Assembly: GCA_020853755.1 (NCBI GenBank)
Contig: JADYYG010000004.1
Coordinates: forward strand, 1 to 64,000
Origin: Dehalococcoidia bacterium
GTDB lineage: Bacteria; Chloroflexota; Dehalococcoidia; Tepidiformales; Tepidiformaceae
Direction: 5' to 3'
DNA length: 64,000 bases
Under the pieces are notes generated by a model. It saw only the letters and a list, made by a program, of their open reading frames with translations, did no database searches and was not told where the DNA came from. Numbering within the stretch: position 1 is the first letter of the stretch; the number at the start of each line of letters is the position of its first letter. A program made the position numbers and the translations under genes. Shown piece by piece: positions 30,585 through 38,858 of this stretch.

Positions 30585-31667
30585 TCACGGCGTCCAGTTC
30601 GCAGTGTAGCCGCGAACCAGGACGTCCGGGTGGAGCAGTTCGATTTCCACGTCCTGGAGCGCTTCCGGTGCGAAGGCGGCGTCGCCAGCGAACAGCGGCA
30701 GGCCGTCGGGTCCGAGGACCATCGGTGCGATGTAGGCGTGCACCTCGTCGATGACGCCCGCGGCGAAGGCGGAGGCGAGCAGCGTGGGGCCGCCTTCGAG
30801 GATGAGCGAGAGCACCGAACGTTCGCCGAGAATGGTGAGTAACTGGTCGAGGTTCAGGCCCTGCCCGGACGGTTCGACCTGGATGACCATTGCGCCCGTT
30901 GCGGTGATCGAGGCCGCCCATGCGCGGTCGGAGGAGGCGGTGGCGACGATGGCGCCGGGTCCGAGCGCCATCGCGCGAGTGCTGATTCGGCCACGGGCGT
31001 CGAGGATGACACGCACTGGCTGGTGGCTCGAAAGCTGGCCGCCCGGGCGGGCGGTGAGCGCCGGGTCATCGGCGAGGACGGTGCCGCTGCCAACGGCGAT
31101 GGCGTCGACCCATGCGCGGTCGGCGTGGGCGCGTGCACGGGCGGGTTCGGAGGTGAGCCAACGGACACCGTGGGCCGGCGCGCCAGCCTTGCCGTCGAGG
31201 CTGACGGCGAACTTCGCGATGACGTACGGCAGGCGTGTCTGGACGTGCTTGAGGTAGGGCCGCAGGAGCGCGCGCACCTCATCCGCGCCGTCTCCTGTCT
31301 CGACGTCGATGCCGTGGCTGCGGAGGTAGGCTGCCCCCTGACCGGCGACCGGTTCGTGGGGGTCTTCGAGGCCAATGACCACTTTCGCGACGCCGGCTTC
31401 GGCGATGACCTCGGCGCAGGGGCGCGTCCGTTTGCCCGGGAACGGCATGCACGGTTCGAGCGTGGTGTAGAGGGTCGCGCCAGTCGCATCGATGTTGGCG
31501 AGGGCTGCTGCTTCAGCGTGCGGACCGCCGGGGGGCGCTGTGGCGCCCGTTGCGATGACCTCGCCGTCACGGACAAGGACGGCGCCGACCCAGGGGTTCG
31601 GGCTGGTGCGGCCGCGCGCTGAAAGGGCGGCCGCGATGGCCTGGCGCATCGGCTCGGAGCGTGGCAT
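30585..31667 (-). CDS. ribD: Bifunctional riboflavin biosynthesis deaminase/reductase
   Basis: The 360-residue protein joins a zinc deaminase (HAE at 50-52, Pro72-Cys73 and Cys84 in TLEPCMPFPGKRTRPCAE) with a reductase domain (FAVSLDGKAG, VGSGTVLADDPALTAR, LILEGGPTLLASAF). It performs the second and third steps from GTP to riboflavin. I use the ATG at 31667 rather than an in-frame TTG two codons earlier. TACCCT ending 6 nt before the ATG would give a leaderless message. The rest of the rib pathway is not in the window and no FMN riboswitch is seen. Confidence 0.9.
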   Translation of the reverse strand: MPRSEPMRQAIAAALSARGRTSPNPWVGAVLVRDGEVIATGATAPPGGPHAEAAALANIDATGATLYTTLEPCMPFPGKRTRPCAEVIAEAGVAKVVIGLEDPHEPVAGQGAAYLRSHGIDVETGDGADEVRALLRPYLKHVQTRLPYVIAKFAVSLDGKAGAPAHGVRWLTSEPARARAHADRAWVDAIAVGSGTVLADDPALTARPGGQLSSHQPVRVILDARGRISTRAMALGPGAIVATASSDRAWAASITATGAMVIQVEPSGQGLNLDQLLTILGERSVLSLILEGGPTLLASAFAAGVIDEVHAYIAPMVLGPDGLPLFAGDAAFAPEALQDVEIELLHPDVLVRGYTANWTP

Positions 31668-31673
31668 GGGCAA

Positions 31674-31679
31674 AGGGTA
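31674..31679 (-). promoter_or_regulatory. Candidate -10 (TACCCT) for ribD
   Basis: On the minus strand TACCCT ends 6 nt before the ATG. It fits the TANNNT pattern seen at several other genes in the window. Confidence 0.35.
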
Positions 31680-31709
31680 GAGGAATCGCCGCGCAGGGGG
31701 CGAATAGGA

Positions 31710-31733
31710 TGGGGCGCAGTTGCCTGCGCCCCA
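31710..31733 (-). terminator. Hairpin between hydrolase and ribD
   Basis: A perfect 10-bp stem, TGGGGCGCAG paired with CTGCGCCCCA, with the loop TTGC, lies 27 bp after the hydrolase stop. There is no U-tract on the minus strand, so it may act as a weak terminator or a 3'-end stabiliser. Confidence 0.45.
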
Positions 31734-31760
31734 CGTCCCACGCGGCCGCCATGCCCGCCG

Positions 31761-32546
31761 CTAGGGCTGAATCAGCCAGCTTCCAGCCACCGTGGCAAAG
31801 CGGCTGGGCTGTTCGAGATTGACCAGGTGTCCTCCGTGGACAATGGTCTTTATGTCTGAGTTCGGGATGTGGCGCTTCCACACCCCCGCGTAGGCGGACG
31901 GGATGAACTTGTCCGCCGTTGAACCGACGATGAGCGTTGGCGCGGTAATGCGGCCGAGCCGCCGGGCGACGCCCGTGTCCGGGATAGGCCAGAGGAACTT
32001 GGCCGCCGCCTTGAGGTCCTTCATCTCCTGTACATAAATCTCGACCGGGTCGACCGTGCCGTCGCGAAGGATGAGGTTTTCGCGCATCTGGGGTTCGGCG
32101 AAGAGCACCTCGGTTGGCTTGCCGGGGTTCTGGGCGAACACGTCCTCGCCGCCAATCTCTTCGTCCCAGATGCCGACGGGGTTGGCGAGCACCAGACGGG
32201 AGACGCGGTCCGGGTAGAGCGCGGCCAGTTCGGCGGCGATCCATGCGCCGAAGCTGTGCCCAACCACTCGCACCGACTGGAGCCCGAGGTAATCGAGGAA
32301 GTCCACGTAGTGGAGCACCAGGTCGAGGCCGTTATCGACGTCGTCGAGGCCTTCCGATGGCCCGAAGCCGGGGTGATACGGAGCGATGATGTCGAACTTG
32401 GTCGCCAGTTCGGAGAGGGCCGGTTCCCAGCCCTGCATGCCGGCGATGTGATGGAGGTAGAGGACGGACTCTCCGGCGCCGCCGCGGAAGTAGTGGACCG
32501 GCGCTGTGCCCTCTCGGACGACTGCGGTGAGTTGCTGCATGCTCAT
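31761..32546 (-). CDS. Alpha/beta hydrolase
   Basis: The 261-residue protein has the GHSFG nucleophile elbow (Ser98), an acid candidate in VGSTADKFIPS and the final His in IVHGGHLVNLEQP. YLHHIAGMQGW supplies the oxyanion hole. The form is that of C-C-bond hydrolases and lactonases in catabolic operons. It overlaps the LLM oxidoreductase gene as ATGA and is cotranscribed with it, so it probably acts on a product of that enzyme. The substrate is not identifiable. Confidence 0.84.
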   Translation of the reverse strand: MSMQQLTAVVREGTAPVHYFRGGAGESVLYLHHIAGMQGWEPALSELATKFDIIAPYHPGFGPSEGLDDVDNGLDLVLHYVDFLDYLGLQSVRVVGHSFGAWIAAELAALYPDRVSRLVLANPVGIWDEEIGGEDVFAQNPGKPTEVLFAEPQMRENLILRDGTVDPVEIYVQEMKDLKAAAKFLWPIPDTGVARRLGRITAPTLIVGSTADKFIPSAYAGVWKRHIPNSDIKTIVHGGHLVNLEQPSRFATVAGSWLIQP

Positions 32547-33793
32547 GCCCGCACCCCCGTCGCGGCCTGCTGGCGAATCGCGCGCGGTTCGGCCGTTTCA
32601 CTGAGGGGCTTCGGCGACCAGTGGTCTTCGTATTCGGCCCAGAGGTGGCGGAGGCGCGGCATCACCTGCTCGGCGAATAGCGTGGTGCTCTTTTCGCACT
32701 TGTCCCGCGGCATGTCGCCGATGTGCATCAGGCAGAACACATGGCCGACGCTGAGCGACTTAATCATGTGTTCCATCTGCTCGGTTACCTGGTCCGGGTT
32801 GCCGGCGATGAGGAACCCCTCGTCCACGCACTGTTCGAATGACTTGCCGACTGCGCCGCCGGAGCTCACGCCGCCGACCTGGGACTTCAGGCCCGCGCGG
32901 ATGGTGGCTTCCGTGCGGTAGCCGGGGGCATCCGCGAAGCCGGGATAGACGTGGAGGCAGCGCTCGAAGAAGTAGCGCGCATGGTCGAAGTAGCTGTCCT
33001 TCGCCTCGGCCTCGCTGTCCGCGACGATGATTTGCTGGGCGAAGGATGCCTGGTAGGGGTTGAATTCGTGGCCGAGTTCGCGCACGCGGTCATGGAACCC
33101 GTTCATGAGCTGGGCGCCACGCTTGAAGCCGCTGAAGCTCAGGTAGCTGTAGTTGTAGTTGTTTTCGGCGCAGAAGTCCCAGGTCTCGACGGAGCCGCCG
33201 CCGGGGATCCAGATCGGCGGGTGGGGCTTCTGGATGGGACGCGGCCAGACGTTCACATAGCGCAGACGGTTGAACTTGCCGTTCCACGGGAAGACGTCCG
33301 GGTCGGTCCAGGCGCGAATGATGAGGTCGTGGTTCTCCTGGTAGCGCTCACGGAGGGTCGCCGGGTTCGCTCCGAAGGCGTAGTTCGTGTCCATCGAGGT
33401 GCCGACCGGGAAGCCGGCGATGAGCCGCCCACCAGAGATGACGTCGAGCATCGCCATCTCTTCGGCAACACGCGTGGGCGGGTTGTAGAGGGCGATGGAC
33501 TGGCCGAGAAGGATGATGCTGACGTCGCGAGTGCGGCGCGCGAGGGTGGCCGCCATCAGCGCCGGGGACGGCATCAGGCCGTAGGCGTTCGCGTGGTGCT
33601 CATTGACGCCGATGCCATCGAACCCGAGGTCGGCGGCGAATTCGAGCAGGTCGAGGTAGTCGTTGTAGATGGCGTGACCCTTCACCGGGTCATAGAGACG
33701 GGAGTCAACATCAACCCAGACGCTGCGATGCGTCTGCCGGAAGTCCTCCGGCAAGTATGGGTACGGCATGAGATTGAACCAGTGGAACTTCAC
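32543..33793 (-). CDS. LLM-class flavin-dependent oxidoreductase (bacterial luciferase-like)
   Basis: The 416-residue protein has the luciferase-type TIM barrel: GFDGIGVNEHHANAYGLMPSPALMAATLARRT, LGQSIALYNPPTRVAEEMAMLDVISGGRLIAGFPVG and RYQENHDLIIRAWTDPDVFPWNGKF. These are the motifs of group A flavin monooxygenases and F420- or FMN-dependent enzymes. Given the coupled hydrolase and a regulator gene upstream, an oxygenative or Baeyer-Villiger-type catabolic step is plausible, but the substrate is not known. A separate flavin reductase gene at 39660-40229 could supply reduced flavin. Confidence 0.84.
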   Translation of the reverse strand: MKFHWFNLMPYPYLPEDFRQTHRSVWVDVDSRLYDPVKGHAIYNDYLDLLEFAADLGFDGIGVNEHHANAYGLMPSPALMAATLARRTRDVSIILLGQSIALYNPPTRVAEEMAMLDVISGGRLIAGFPVGTSMDTNYAFGANPATLRERYQENHDLIIRAWTDPDVFPWNGKFNRLRYVNVWPRPIQKPHPPIWIPGGGSVETWDFCAENNYNYSYLSFSGFKRGAQLMNGFHDRVRELGHEFNPYQASFAQQIIVADSEAEAKDSYFDHARYFFERCLHVYPGFADAPGYRTEATIRAGLKSQVGGVSSGGAVGKSFEQCVDEGFLIAGNPDQVTEQMEHMIKSLSVGHVFCLMHIGDMPRDKCEKSTTLFAEQVMPRLRHLWAEYEDHWSPKPLSETAEPRAIRQQAATGVRA

Positions 33794-33851
33794 CCAGATC
33801 CCCCGAACGGCAGTTCCTTGGAAGCTAATTGGGGCGGGCAGGCGTTCCGAG

Positions 33852-33863
33852 GTCCTTTAGGAC
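33852..33863. promoter_or_regulatory. Interrupted palindrome upstream of the LLM operon
   Basis: GTCCT-TT-AGGAC is an inverted repeat with 5-bp arms, 59 bp upstream of the LLM start and 44 bp after the regulator stop codon. It is a reasonable operator for the adjacent regulator, but it is a single short copy. Confidence 0.3.
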
Positions 33864-33906
33864 ACGAAAGCGGGACCAAGCGGGCTAAGTCGGTTCGGGC
33901 GCGCGC

Positions 33907-34545
33907 TCAGCCGATGCAATACTCGCAGACGGCGTCGCCATCCGGGCGGTGCTTCGTCCGTGTCACGGCGCCCGGGAAAGCCGTGCGAATGGCGCTTGAC
34001 TCCACTTCGCAGATCCGCGGGAACTCCGTTGCGACGCGCAATACCGGGCAATGGCGCAGGGTGATGGTCGCAGGGCCGTCGCCGGTCACTTCAAGGAGTG
34101 GGAAGTACCCAGACTGGTCGAGCAGTTCAACCAGTTGTTCGAGGCGGTTCTCCCGGTCCGGTGCGTTGACCCGGTCTCCGACGAGCTCGTCCTGCGCTTT
34201 CGAGATCTTGTTGAAGACGCGGTCGAACAGTTCTTCTCCTTCGCCGGCGAGGGCGCGCAGGACCTCGTTTGCGACGAAGGCGTACTGCTGGGGGAAGAGG
34301 TCCTCGCCCTGTGTGGTGAGGCGAAACACGTGACGCGGGCGGCCCGGCCCTTCGCGGACCCGGATGTAACTGACGAGGCCCTGGGCTTCGAGCGCGAGCA
34401 GGTGCTGGCGCACGGCGCCGGGGGAGAGGAACGTCTCCTCGGAGAGCCGGTCGATGGTTATTTCGCCGCGATCCTTCATGGCGGCAAGGAGCGCCTGCCG
34501 CGTTGGGCTCAAGAACTGAAGGCTGCCGCCACCCCTGGACGCCAT
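33907..34545 (-). CDS. SufR-like winged-helix regulator with C-terminal cysteines
   Basis: The 212-residue protein has an N-terminal winged helix (TRQALLAAMKDRGEITIDRL then LSPGAVRQHLLALEAQGLVSY and the wing GPGRPRHVFRLT). The dimerising middle segment leads to a cysteine-rich end: Cys166 in RHCPVLRVATEFPRIC, Cys179, Cys207 and Cys210. The spacing C-x12-C-x27-C matches the cluster-binding cysteines I recall for mycobacterial SufR, a 4Fe-4S repressor of Fe-S assembly genes. No suf genes are present; the nearest downstream operon is the LLM oxidoreductase and hydrolase. It may therefore sense redox or Fe-S status for a different regulon. Confidence 0.74.
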   Translation of the reverse strand: MASRGGGSLQFLSPTRQALLAAMKDRGEITIDRLSEETFLSPGAVRQHLLALEAQGLVSYIRVREGPGRPRHVFRLTTQGEDLFPQQYAFVANEVLRALAGEGEELFDRVFNKISKAQDELVGDRVNAPDRENRLEQLVELLDQSGYFPLLEVTGDGPATITLRHCPVLRVATEFPRICEVESSAIRTAFPGAVTRTKHRPDGDAVCEYCIG

Positions 34546-34588
34546 AAGCTGATACCCCCGAAGGGAGTGAATGCTACGGGACGGCGGG

Positions 34589-35578
34589 CTATTCCGTCAG
34601 CATTCTTAGCGCGTACTCCATGTTCGTCTTCATCGAAGGCTTGATGTCCTCCCAGTGCGGGTCGTGCCGCTTGCCCCGGCGGTGCAACGAGAGGTTGAGG
34701 CCGCTGATGATGGCGAACTTGTACATGGCGAGCGCCTTGAACCAGTTGAGGTTGCCCTCGACGGGTCCGTAGGCGTCACGGTAGAAGGCTTCGAGTTCGT
34801 CCCCGTGGGGCATGCGGCCGGCCATGTCATGGGCCCAGGCCTCCGGGTCGCTGAAGGCGCAGATCCAACCGACGTCGTTCAGAGTGGGGCCGATGCCGCA
34901 GAGTTCCCAGTCGATGACGGCGAGCAACTTGGCCTCGGCGGAGTAGAGCAGGTTCGACCACTGAAAGTCGCCGTGATAGATGCCGATGCGGGCGTCATGC
35001 GGGATCTTGTCGAGCAGCAGTTGGCGGACGCGCGGCTGGAGGGCAAGCAACTGCTGTTCGGCCGCGCGTTCGTAGAAGCGGTCCCAGCGGGCCACGTCGA
35101 ACTCGTAGCCCCAGTACTCGCCGAGGTAGGGCGCTTTCGCCGGGTCCACCTTGTGAATCGACGCCAGCGCGGTCATCGCATCACGGGCCATCTCCCGGAG
35201 CTGCGCTTCGCTGAACTGGAGCGGCCACTCGTCTTTGAGGGTATCGCCGTTGAGGCGCGGCTGGATGAAGTAGGGGTCGCCGAACCAGTCTTCCTCGGCG
35301 CTTGCCCAGAGGATCGGCGCGTGGGGAACGGCCGTATCCACCATGGCGCGGATTGCGGCCACCTGGCGCATGACGTCGCCTGTGCCTTCGTGCTTCACGC
35401 CCGGCGGGGGCAGGCGCAAGAAGTAGCTAGCTTCGAGGCCATGCGAAACAATGTCGAAGAAGTACGAGAAGCCGGCGTGGCCCGGGCCGGGCTGGACGCC
35501 GCGAACGGTTGCGCCGGGGTCATCAAGCTTCACCCGGGCGAACCGTTCGAGGCGCGCCGAGAGTTCGTCGAGCTCCAT
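34589..35578 (-). CDS. Phosphotransferase family protein (APH fold, ACAD10/11-type)
   Basis: The 329-residue protein has the aminoglycoside-phosphotransferase/choline-kinase fold: YFLRLPPPG for the ATP-lysine region, IYHGDFQWSNLLY with the catalytic Asp, and AVIDWELCGIG for the metal-binding Asp. Relatives encoded next to acyl-CoA dehydrogenases resemble the kinase domain of ACAD10 and ACAD11, which phosphorylate 4-hydroxyacyl-CoAs before dehydration. The neighbouring acyl-CoA dehydrogenase gene fits that role. CTGGAGG lies about 6 nt before the ATG. A strong hairpin separates it from the dehydrogenase. Confidence 0.82.
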   Translation of the reverse strand: MELDELSARLERFARVKLDDPGATVRGVQPGPGHAGFSYFFDIVSHGLEASYFLRLPPPGVKHEGTGDVMRQVAAIRAMVDTAVPHAPILWASAEEDWFGDPYFIQPRLNGDTLKDEWPLQFSEAQLREMARDAMTALASIHKVDPAKAPYLGEYWGYEFDVARWDRFYERAAEQQLLALQPRVRQLLLDKIPHDARIGIYHGDFQWSNLLYSAEAKLLAVIDWELCGIGPTLNDVGWICAFSDPEAWAHDMAGRMPHGDELEAFYRDAYGPVEGNLNWFKALAMYKFAIISGLNLSLHRRGKRHDPHWEDIKPSMKTNMEYALRMLTE

Positions 35579-35598
35579 TCCTACCTCCAGAATGGGAA

Positions 35599-35628
35599 CG
35601 AGGCGGCGGGTGGATGCCCGCCGCCTCG
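35599..35628 (-). other. 12-bp GC hairpin between acyl-CoA dehydrogenase and phosphotransferase
   Basis: CGAGGCGGCGGG pairs perfectly with CCCGCCGCCTCG around a 6-nt loop (TGGATG). It sits 21 bp after the dehydrogenase stop and directly before the phosphotransferase ribosome site. There is no U-tract, so an RNA-stability or partial-attenuation role is more likely than full termination. Confidence 0.6.
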
Positions 35629-35649
35629 CGATCGGTCAGCTATTGGTTG

Positions 35650-36888
35650 TTACTGGATGCCGAAGTCCCACTTGTTGCCGGCCTTGAAGCTCTGGAGGAT
35701 GCGGCGGGAGACCACCATGCGGTGCGTCTCGTCCGGGCCGTCATAAATGCGAGCGCCGCGGGCGGCACGGTACATGCCCTCGAGCGGGGTATCGCCCGAG
35801 ACGCCGCGGGCGCCATGCACCTGGATCGCGCGGTCGATGACGTCGTGGAGGATCTTCGCGCCGAAGAACTTGATGGCCGAGATCTCGACCCGGGCTTCGT
35901 CGCCCGTGTCGATCTTCTTGGCGGCGCTGAGGGTGAGGGCGCGGGCCGCCTGGATTTCGACGTAGGAGTCGGCGATCCAGTTCTGGACGGTCTGCTTCTC
36001 GGAGAGTGTCGAGCCGTAGACCTCGCGGGTGAGCGAGTATTCGACCATGAGTTCGAAGGCGCGCTGCATCTGGCCGAGCCAGCGCATGCAGTGGTGGATG
36101 CGCCCCGGCCCGAGGCGCTTCTGGGCGATGCGGAAGCCGCCGCCGGGTTCGCCGAGGATGTTGGTGATCGGGACGCGGACGTCGGTGTAGCGGATTTCGG
36201 CGTGGGAGCCGTCGGTTTCGCCCATCACGGGTACCGGACGGACGATTTCGAAGCCGGGCGTGTTGGTCGGGACGACGATCTGGCTCATCCGGCGATGGGG
36301 CGGCTGGTCAAGTTCGCTCGCGCACATAACGATGGCGAAGGTGGAGCCTTCGCCCTGGCTGCTGAACCACTTGTGGCCGTTAATCACCCACTCGTCGCCG
36401 TCGCGGCGGGCTGTGGTCTGGAGGTTCGTCGGGTCGGCGCCGGAGACTTCCGGCTCGGTCATCGAGTAGCAGGAATAAATGTCGCCGTTGACGAGCGGCT
36501 TCATGTACTTGTCCTGGAGGTCCCTCGATCCGAATTGCCAGAGGATTTCGGCGTTGCCGGAGTCGGGCGCCTGGGAGCCGAAGGCCATCGGGGCGATGGG
36601 GCTGCGGCCGAGGATTTCGTTCATGTAGACGTAGGGCATGAAGCCGATGCCCATGCCGCCGGCTTCGGACGGCAGGTGCGGCGCCCACATGCCCATGGCC
36701 TTGGTCTTGGCCTGGAGTTCTTTCATCTTCTTCACGCCGGCTTCGCTGCGGCGCGGGCTGTTGTGGTGGAAGAAGGGTTCGTTCGGGTAAACGTCTGACT
36801 CCATGAAGGCTTTCACCTTCTCGCGGAGGTCGAGAACCTCTGCGTCAGTCAGCTTGCGGTCGGTTCCATGTGCGTGTGGGGCAGTCAT
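35650..36888 (-). CDS. Acyl-CoA dehydrogenase (ACAD10/11-like)
   Basis: The 412-residue flavoprotein shows YSCYSMTEPEVSGADPTNLQTTARRDGDEWVINGHKWFSS, the FAD-binding block of the family, and PGFEIVRPVPVMGETDGSHAEI. The C-terminal part contains IQVHGARGVSGDTPL and YDGPDETHRM. The combination fits the ACAD10/11 group that works with an APH-type kinase, which is encoded just downstream. It is divergent from the second acyl-CoA dehydrogenase, with 167 bp between. A typical role is the first step of beta-oxidation, here possibly on hydroxylated acyl-CoAs. Confidence 0.87.
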   Translation of the reverse strand: MTAPHAHGTDRKLTDAEVLDLREKVKAFMESDVYPNEPFFHHNSPRRSEAGVKKMKELQAKTKAMGMWAPHLPSEAGGMGIGFMPYVYMNEILGRSPIAPMAFGSQAPDSGNAEILWQFGSRDLQDKYMKPLVNGDIYSCYSMTEPEVSGADPTNLQTTARRDGDEWVINGHKWFSSQGEGSTFAIVMCASELDQPPHRRMSQIVVPTNTPGFEIVRPVPVMGETDGSHAEIRYTDVRVPITNILGEPGGGFRIAQKRLGPGRIHHCMRWLGQMQRAFELMVEYSLTREVYGSTLSEKQTVQNWIADSYVEIQAARALTLSAAKKIDTGDEARVEISAIKFFGAKILHDVIDRAIQVHGARGVSGDTPLEGMYRAARGARIYDGPDETHRMVVSRRILQSFKAGNKWDFGIQ

Positions 36889-37055
36889 GTCTGGGCCTTC
36901 CTGAGAATCGAGTTATGGCGAACGCACTGTACCCCTTGAGGAAAGGGCAAGCTATACCACCGGGAATGGTCGGGTGGGCGGCGATTGTTACGGCGCGGGC
37001 CCCTACCATGCGGTAAACTCACGGGCAGAACGTCCCGAAATGGCAGGTTCGACGC
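36889..37055. promoter_or_regulatory. Divergent promoter region between two acyl-CoA dehydrogenase genes
   Basis: This 167-bp gap must carry promoters for both genes. On the plus strand TAAACT at 37014-37019 is a good -10 candidate, giving a leader of about 30 nt. A CTTG-N9-CAAG inverted motif near 36935-36952 could be an operator but is weak. Nothing else was recognised. Confidence 0.4.
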
Positions 37056-38228
37056 ATGGAGTTCAAGTTCAACGCAGAACATAACGCGCTTCGCAGTGAA
37101 GTGCGCGCATTCCTTGCCGAGGCGCTTCCCTCGGACATGGGCGCCGGCCCCGTGCGGCCGACCAGCCAGGAAAACTGGCCCGAGCAGATCGACTTCGCGA
37201 GGAAGCTCGCGGCGAAGGGCTGGGTAGCCCCGGCCTGGCCGAAGGAGTATGGCGGGCAGGCATGGTCCCACATCATGCAGATGATCTTCAGCGAGGAACT
37301 CTCCTACGCCGGCGCGCCGGATGCCGGACGCGTCTTCAACGTCGGCATGATCGGCCCGACGCTCATCGTCCACGGAAACGAAGAGCAGAAGCGCGAGCAC
37401 CTGCCGCGCATCACCAACGCCGAGGTCATCTGGTGCCAGGGCTACAGCGAGCCAGGCGCCGGGAGCGACCTTGCGAGCCTCCAGACCCGTGCCGTCCGCG
37501 ACGGTGACGACTACGTGGTCAATGGACAGAAGATCTGGACCACCGGGGCGCACCATGCCGACTGGTGCTTCCTCCTCGTGCGCACCGACCCTGATGCGCC
37601 GAAACACAAGGGCATCTCGTTCCTCCTCGTCGATATGCAGTCGCCGGGCATCCAGGTCCGGCCGATCGTCAACATGGCCGGGTTCCACGAGTTCAACGAA
37701 GTGTTCTTCGAAGACGTCCGCGTCCCGGCGCGGAACCGTGTGGGCGAAGAGAACAACGGCTGGTACGTCGCCATGACGCTGCTCGACTTCGAACGGTCGA
37801 ACGTGGCCTCGATTGCCGCGAACCAGCGCCAGCTCGAGCTGCTCATCGCCGATATGCAGGCGCGCAAGCCCGGCGGCGTCTATCGCGACATCCTGCGCCA
37901 CCGCCTCGCCGACATGTGGCTTTCGAACGAGACTGGCCGCCTGCTGAGCTACCGCACCGCCTGGATGCAGGAAGCGGGCCGGATGGCGAACTACGAAGCC
38001 TCGGTGATCAAGGTGTTCGCGACCGAGTTGGCGGCGAAGATCACGAACTTCGGCGTCAACCAGCTTGGCCCGGCGGGCGCGCTCGAACCTGACTCAAAGT
38101 ACGCCGTGATGGACGGCAACATGGAGAAGGGCCACCTGGTGAACGTTTCGCCGCAGATCTACAGCGGTTCGAGCGAGATCCAGCGCAACATCCTCGCCAC
38201 GCGCGGCCTCGGCCTGCCGAGGGACTAG
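37056..38228 (+). CDS. Acyl-CoA dehydrogenase
   Basis: The 390-residue protein has WCQGYSEPGAGSDLASLQTRAVRDGDDYVVNGQKIWTTGAHHADW, the central FAD and substrate block, and VGEENNGWYVAMTLLDFER. The C-terminus ends in YSGSSEIQRNILATRGLGLPRD, the usual end of this family. It is typical of large acyl-CoA dehydrogenase sets used by fatty-acid- or steroid-degrading bacteria. The substrate is not decided. It stands alone on the plus strand, followed after 23 bp by the Uma2 gene. Confidence 0.88.
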   Translation: MEFKFNAEHNALRSEVRAFLAEALPSDMGAGPVRPTSQENWPEQIDFARKLAAKGWVAPAWPKEYGGQAWSHIMQMIFSEELSYAGAPDAGRVFNVGMIGPTLIVHGNEEQKREHLPRITNAEVIWCQGYSEPGAGSDLASLQTRAVRDGDDYVVNGQKIWTTGAHHADWCFLLVRTDPDAPKHKGISFLLVDMQSPGIQVRPIVNMAGFHEFNEVFFEDVRVPARNRVGEENNGWYVAMTLLDFERSNVASIAANQRQLELLIADMQARKPGGVYRDILRHRLADMWLSNETGRLLSYRTAWMQEAGRMANYEASVIKVFATELAAKITNFGVNQLGPAGALEPDSKYAVMDGNMEKGHLVNVSPQIYSGSSEIQRNILATRGLGLPRD

Positions 38229-38239
38229 GTCCGCGCTGG

Positions 38240-38245
38240 TAGAAT
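38240..38245 (+). promoter_or_regulatory. Candidate -10 (TAGAAT) for a leaderless message
   Basis: TAGAAT ends 6 nt before the ATG of the Uma2 gene, a five-of-six match to the consensus. This is one of the clearest examples of the near-leaderless layout in the window. Confidence 0.5.
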
Positions 38246-38251
38246 GGCAGT

Positions 38252-38824
38252 ATGAGCACGAGCCCTCTCTCAACCGAACGGCTGCTGACCGCCGACGAGT
38301 TCTGGGAACTGCCTGAACCGGAGCATGGCGGGCGCATGGAACTCGTCGCAGGGAGGGCGGTGACGGAGATGCCAGTTGGAGAGCGTCACGCTGCGATTGC
38401 CGTCGAGTTAGCAGCCATGCTGCTTGCCTTTGTGAAGGCACGCGGGTTGGGCCGGGTCTACGTCGAGCTCGGCCATCGCCTTTCTCAAAACCCGGACACG
38501 GTTCGTGCCCCCGATGTCTCGTTCCTGCCCCGGCCTGCCGGTTCGTCGATGGGTGTGAGGTATGTCGACGAGCCACCTCGGCTCGCAGTGGAGATCATGT
38601 CCCCTGATGACCGGGAGAATGATGTGGCTGCGAAGGTGGAAGAGTATCTCGACGCCGGGTCTGAACGAGTCTGGATCGTTCGACCGACGAACAAGACGGT
38701 GACGGTGCACCGCCCCGGCGGCGACTCGCACACCTACACGGGGAACGATGTGCTGACCAGCGCCGACGCCGCGTTCGAGGTTGATGGCTTTAGCCTGCCG
38801 CTCGAACAGCTCTTCGCCGAATGA
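38252..38824 (+). CDS. Uma2 family (DUF820) PD-(D/E)XK-like protein
   Basis: The 190-residue protein starts with LLTADEFWELPEPEHGGRMELVAGRAVTEMP and continues with APDVSFLPR and LAVEIMSPDDRENDVAAKVEEYLDAGSERVWIV. These are the conserved blocks of Uma2, including the Asp, Glu and Lys of a restriction-endonuclease-like fold. The family is greatly expanded in cyanobacteria and Chloroflexota, and its role is unsettled. No partner gene is seen here. Confidence 0.86.
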   Translation: MSTSPLSTERLLTADEFWELPEPEHGGRMELVAGRAVTEMPVGERHAAIAVELAAMLLAFVKARGLGRVYVELGHRLSQNPDTVRAPDVSFLPRPAGSSMGVRYVDEPPRLAVEIMSPDDRENDVAAKVEEYLDAGSERVWIVRPTNKTVTVHRPGGDSHTYTGNDVLTSADAAFEVDGFSLPLEQLFAE

Positions 38825-38858
38825 CGCGCCGGCACGTCCAACTGGCGGCCGGCCGGCA

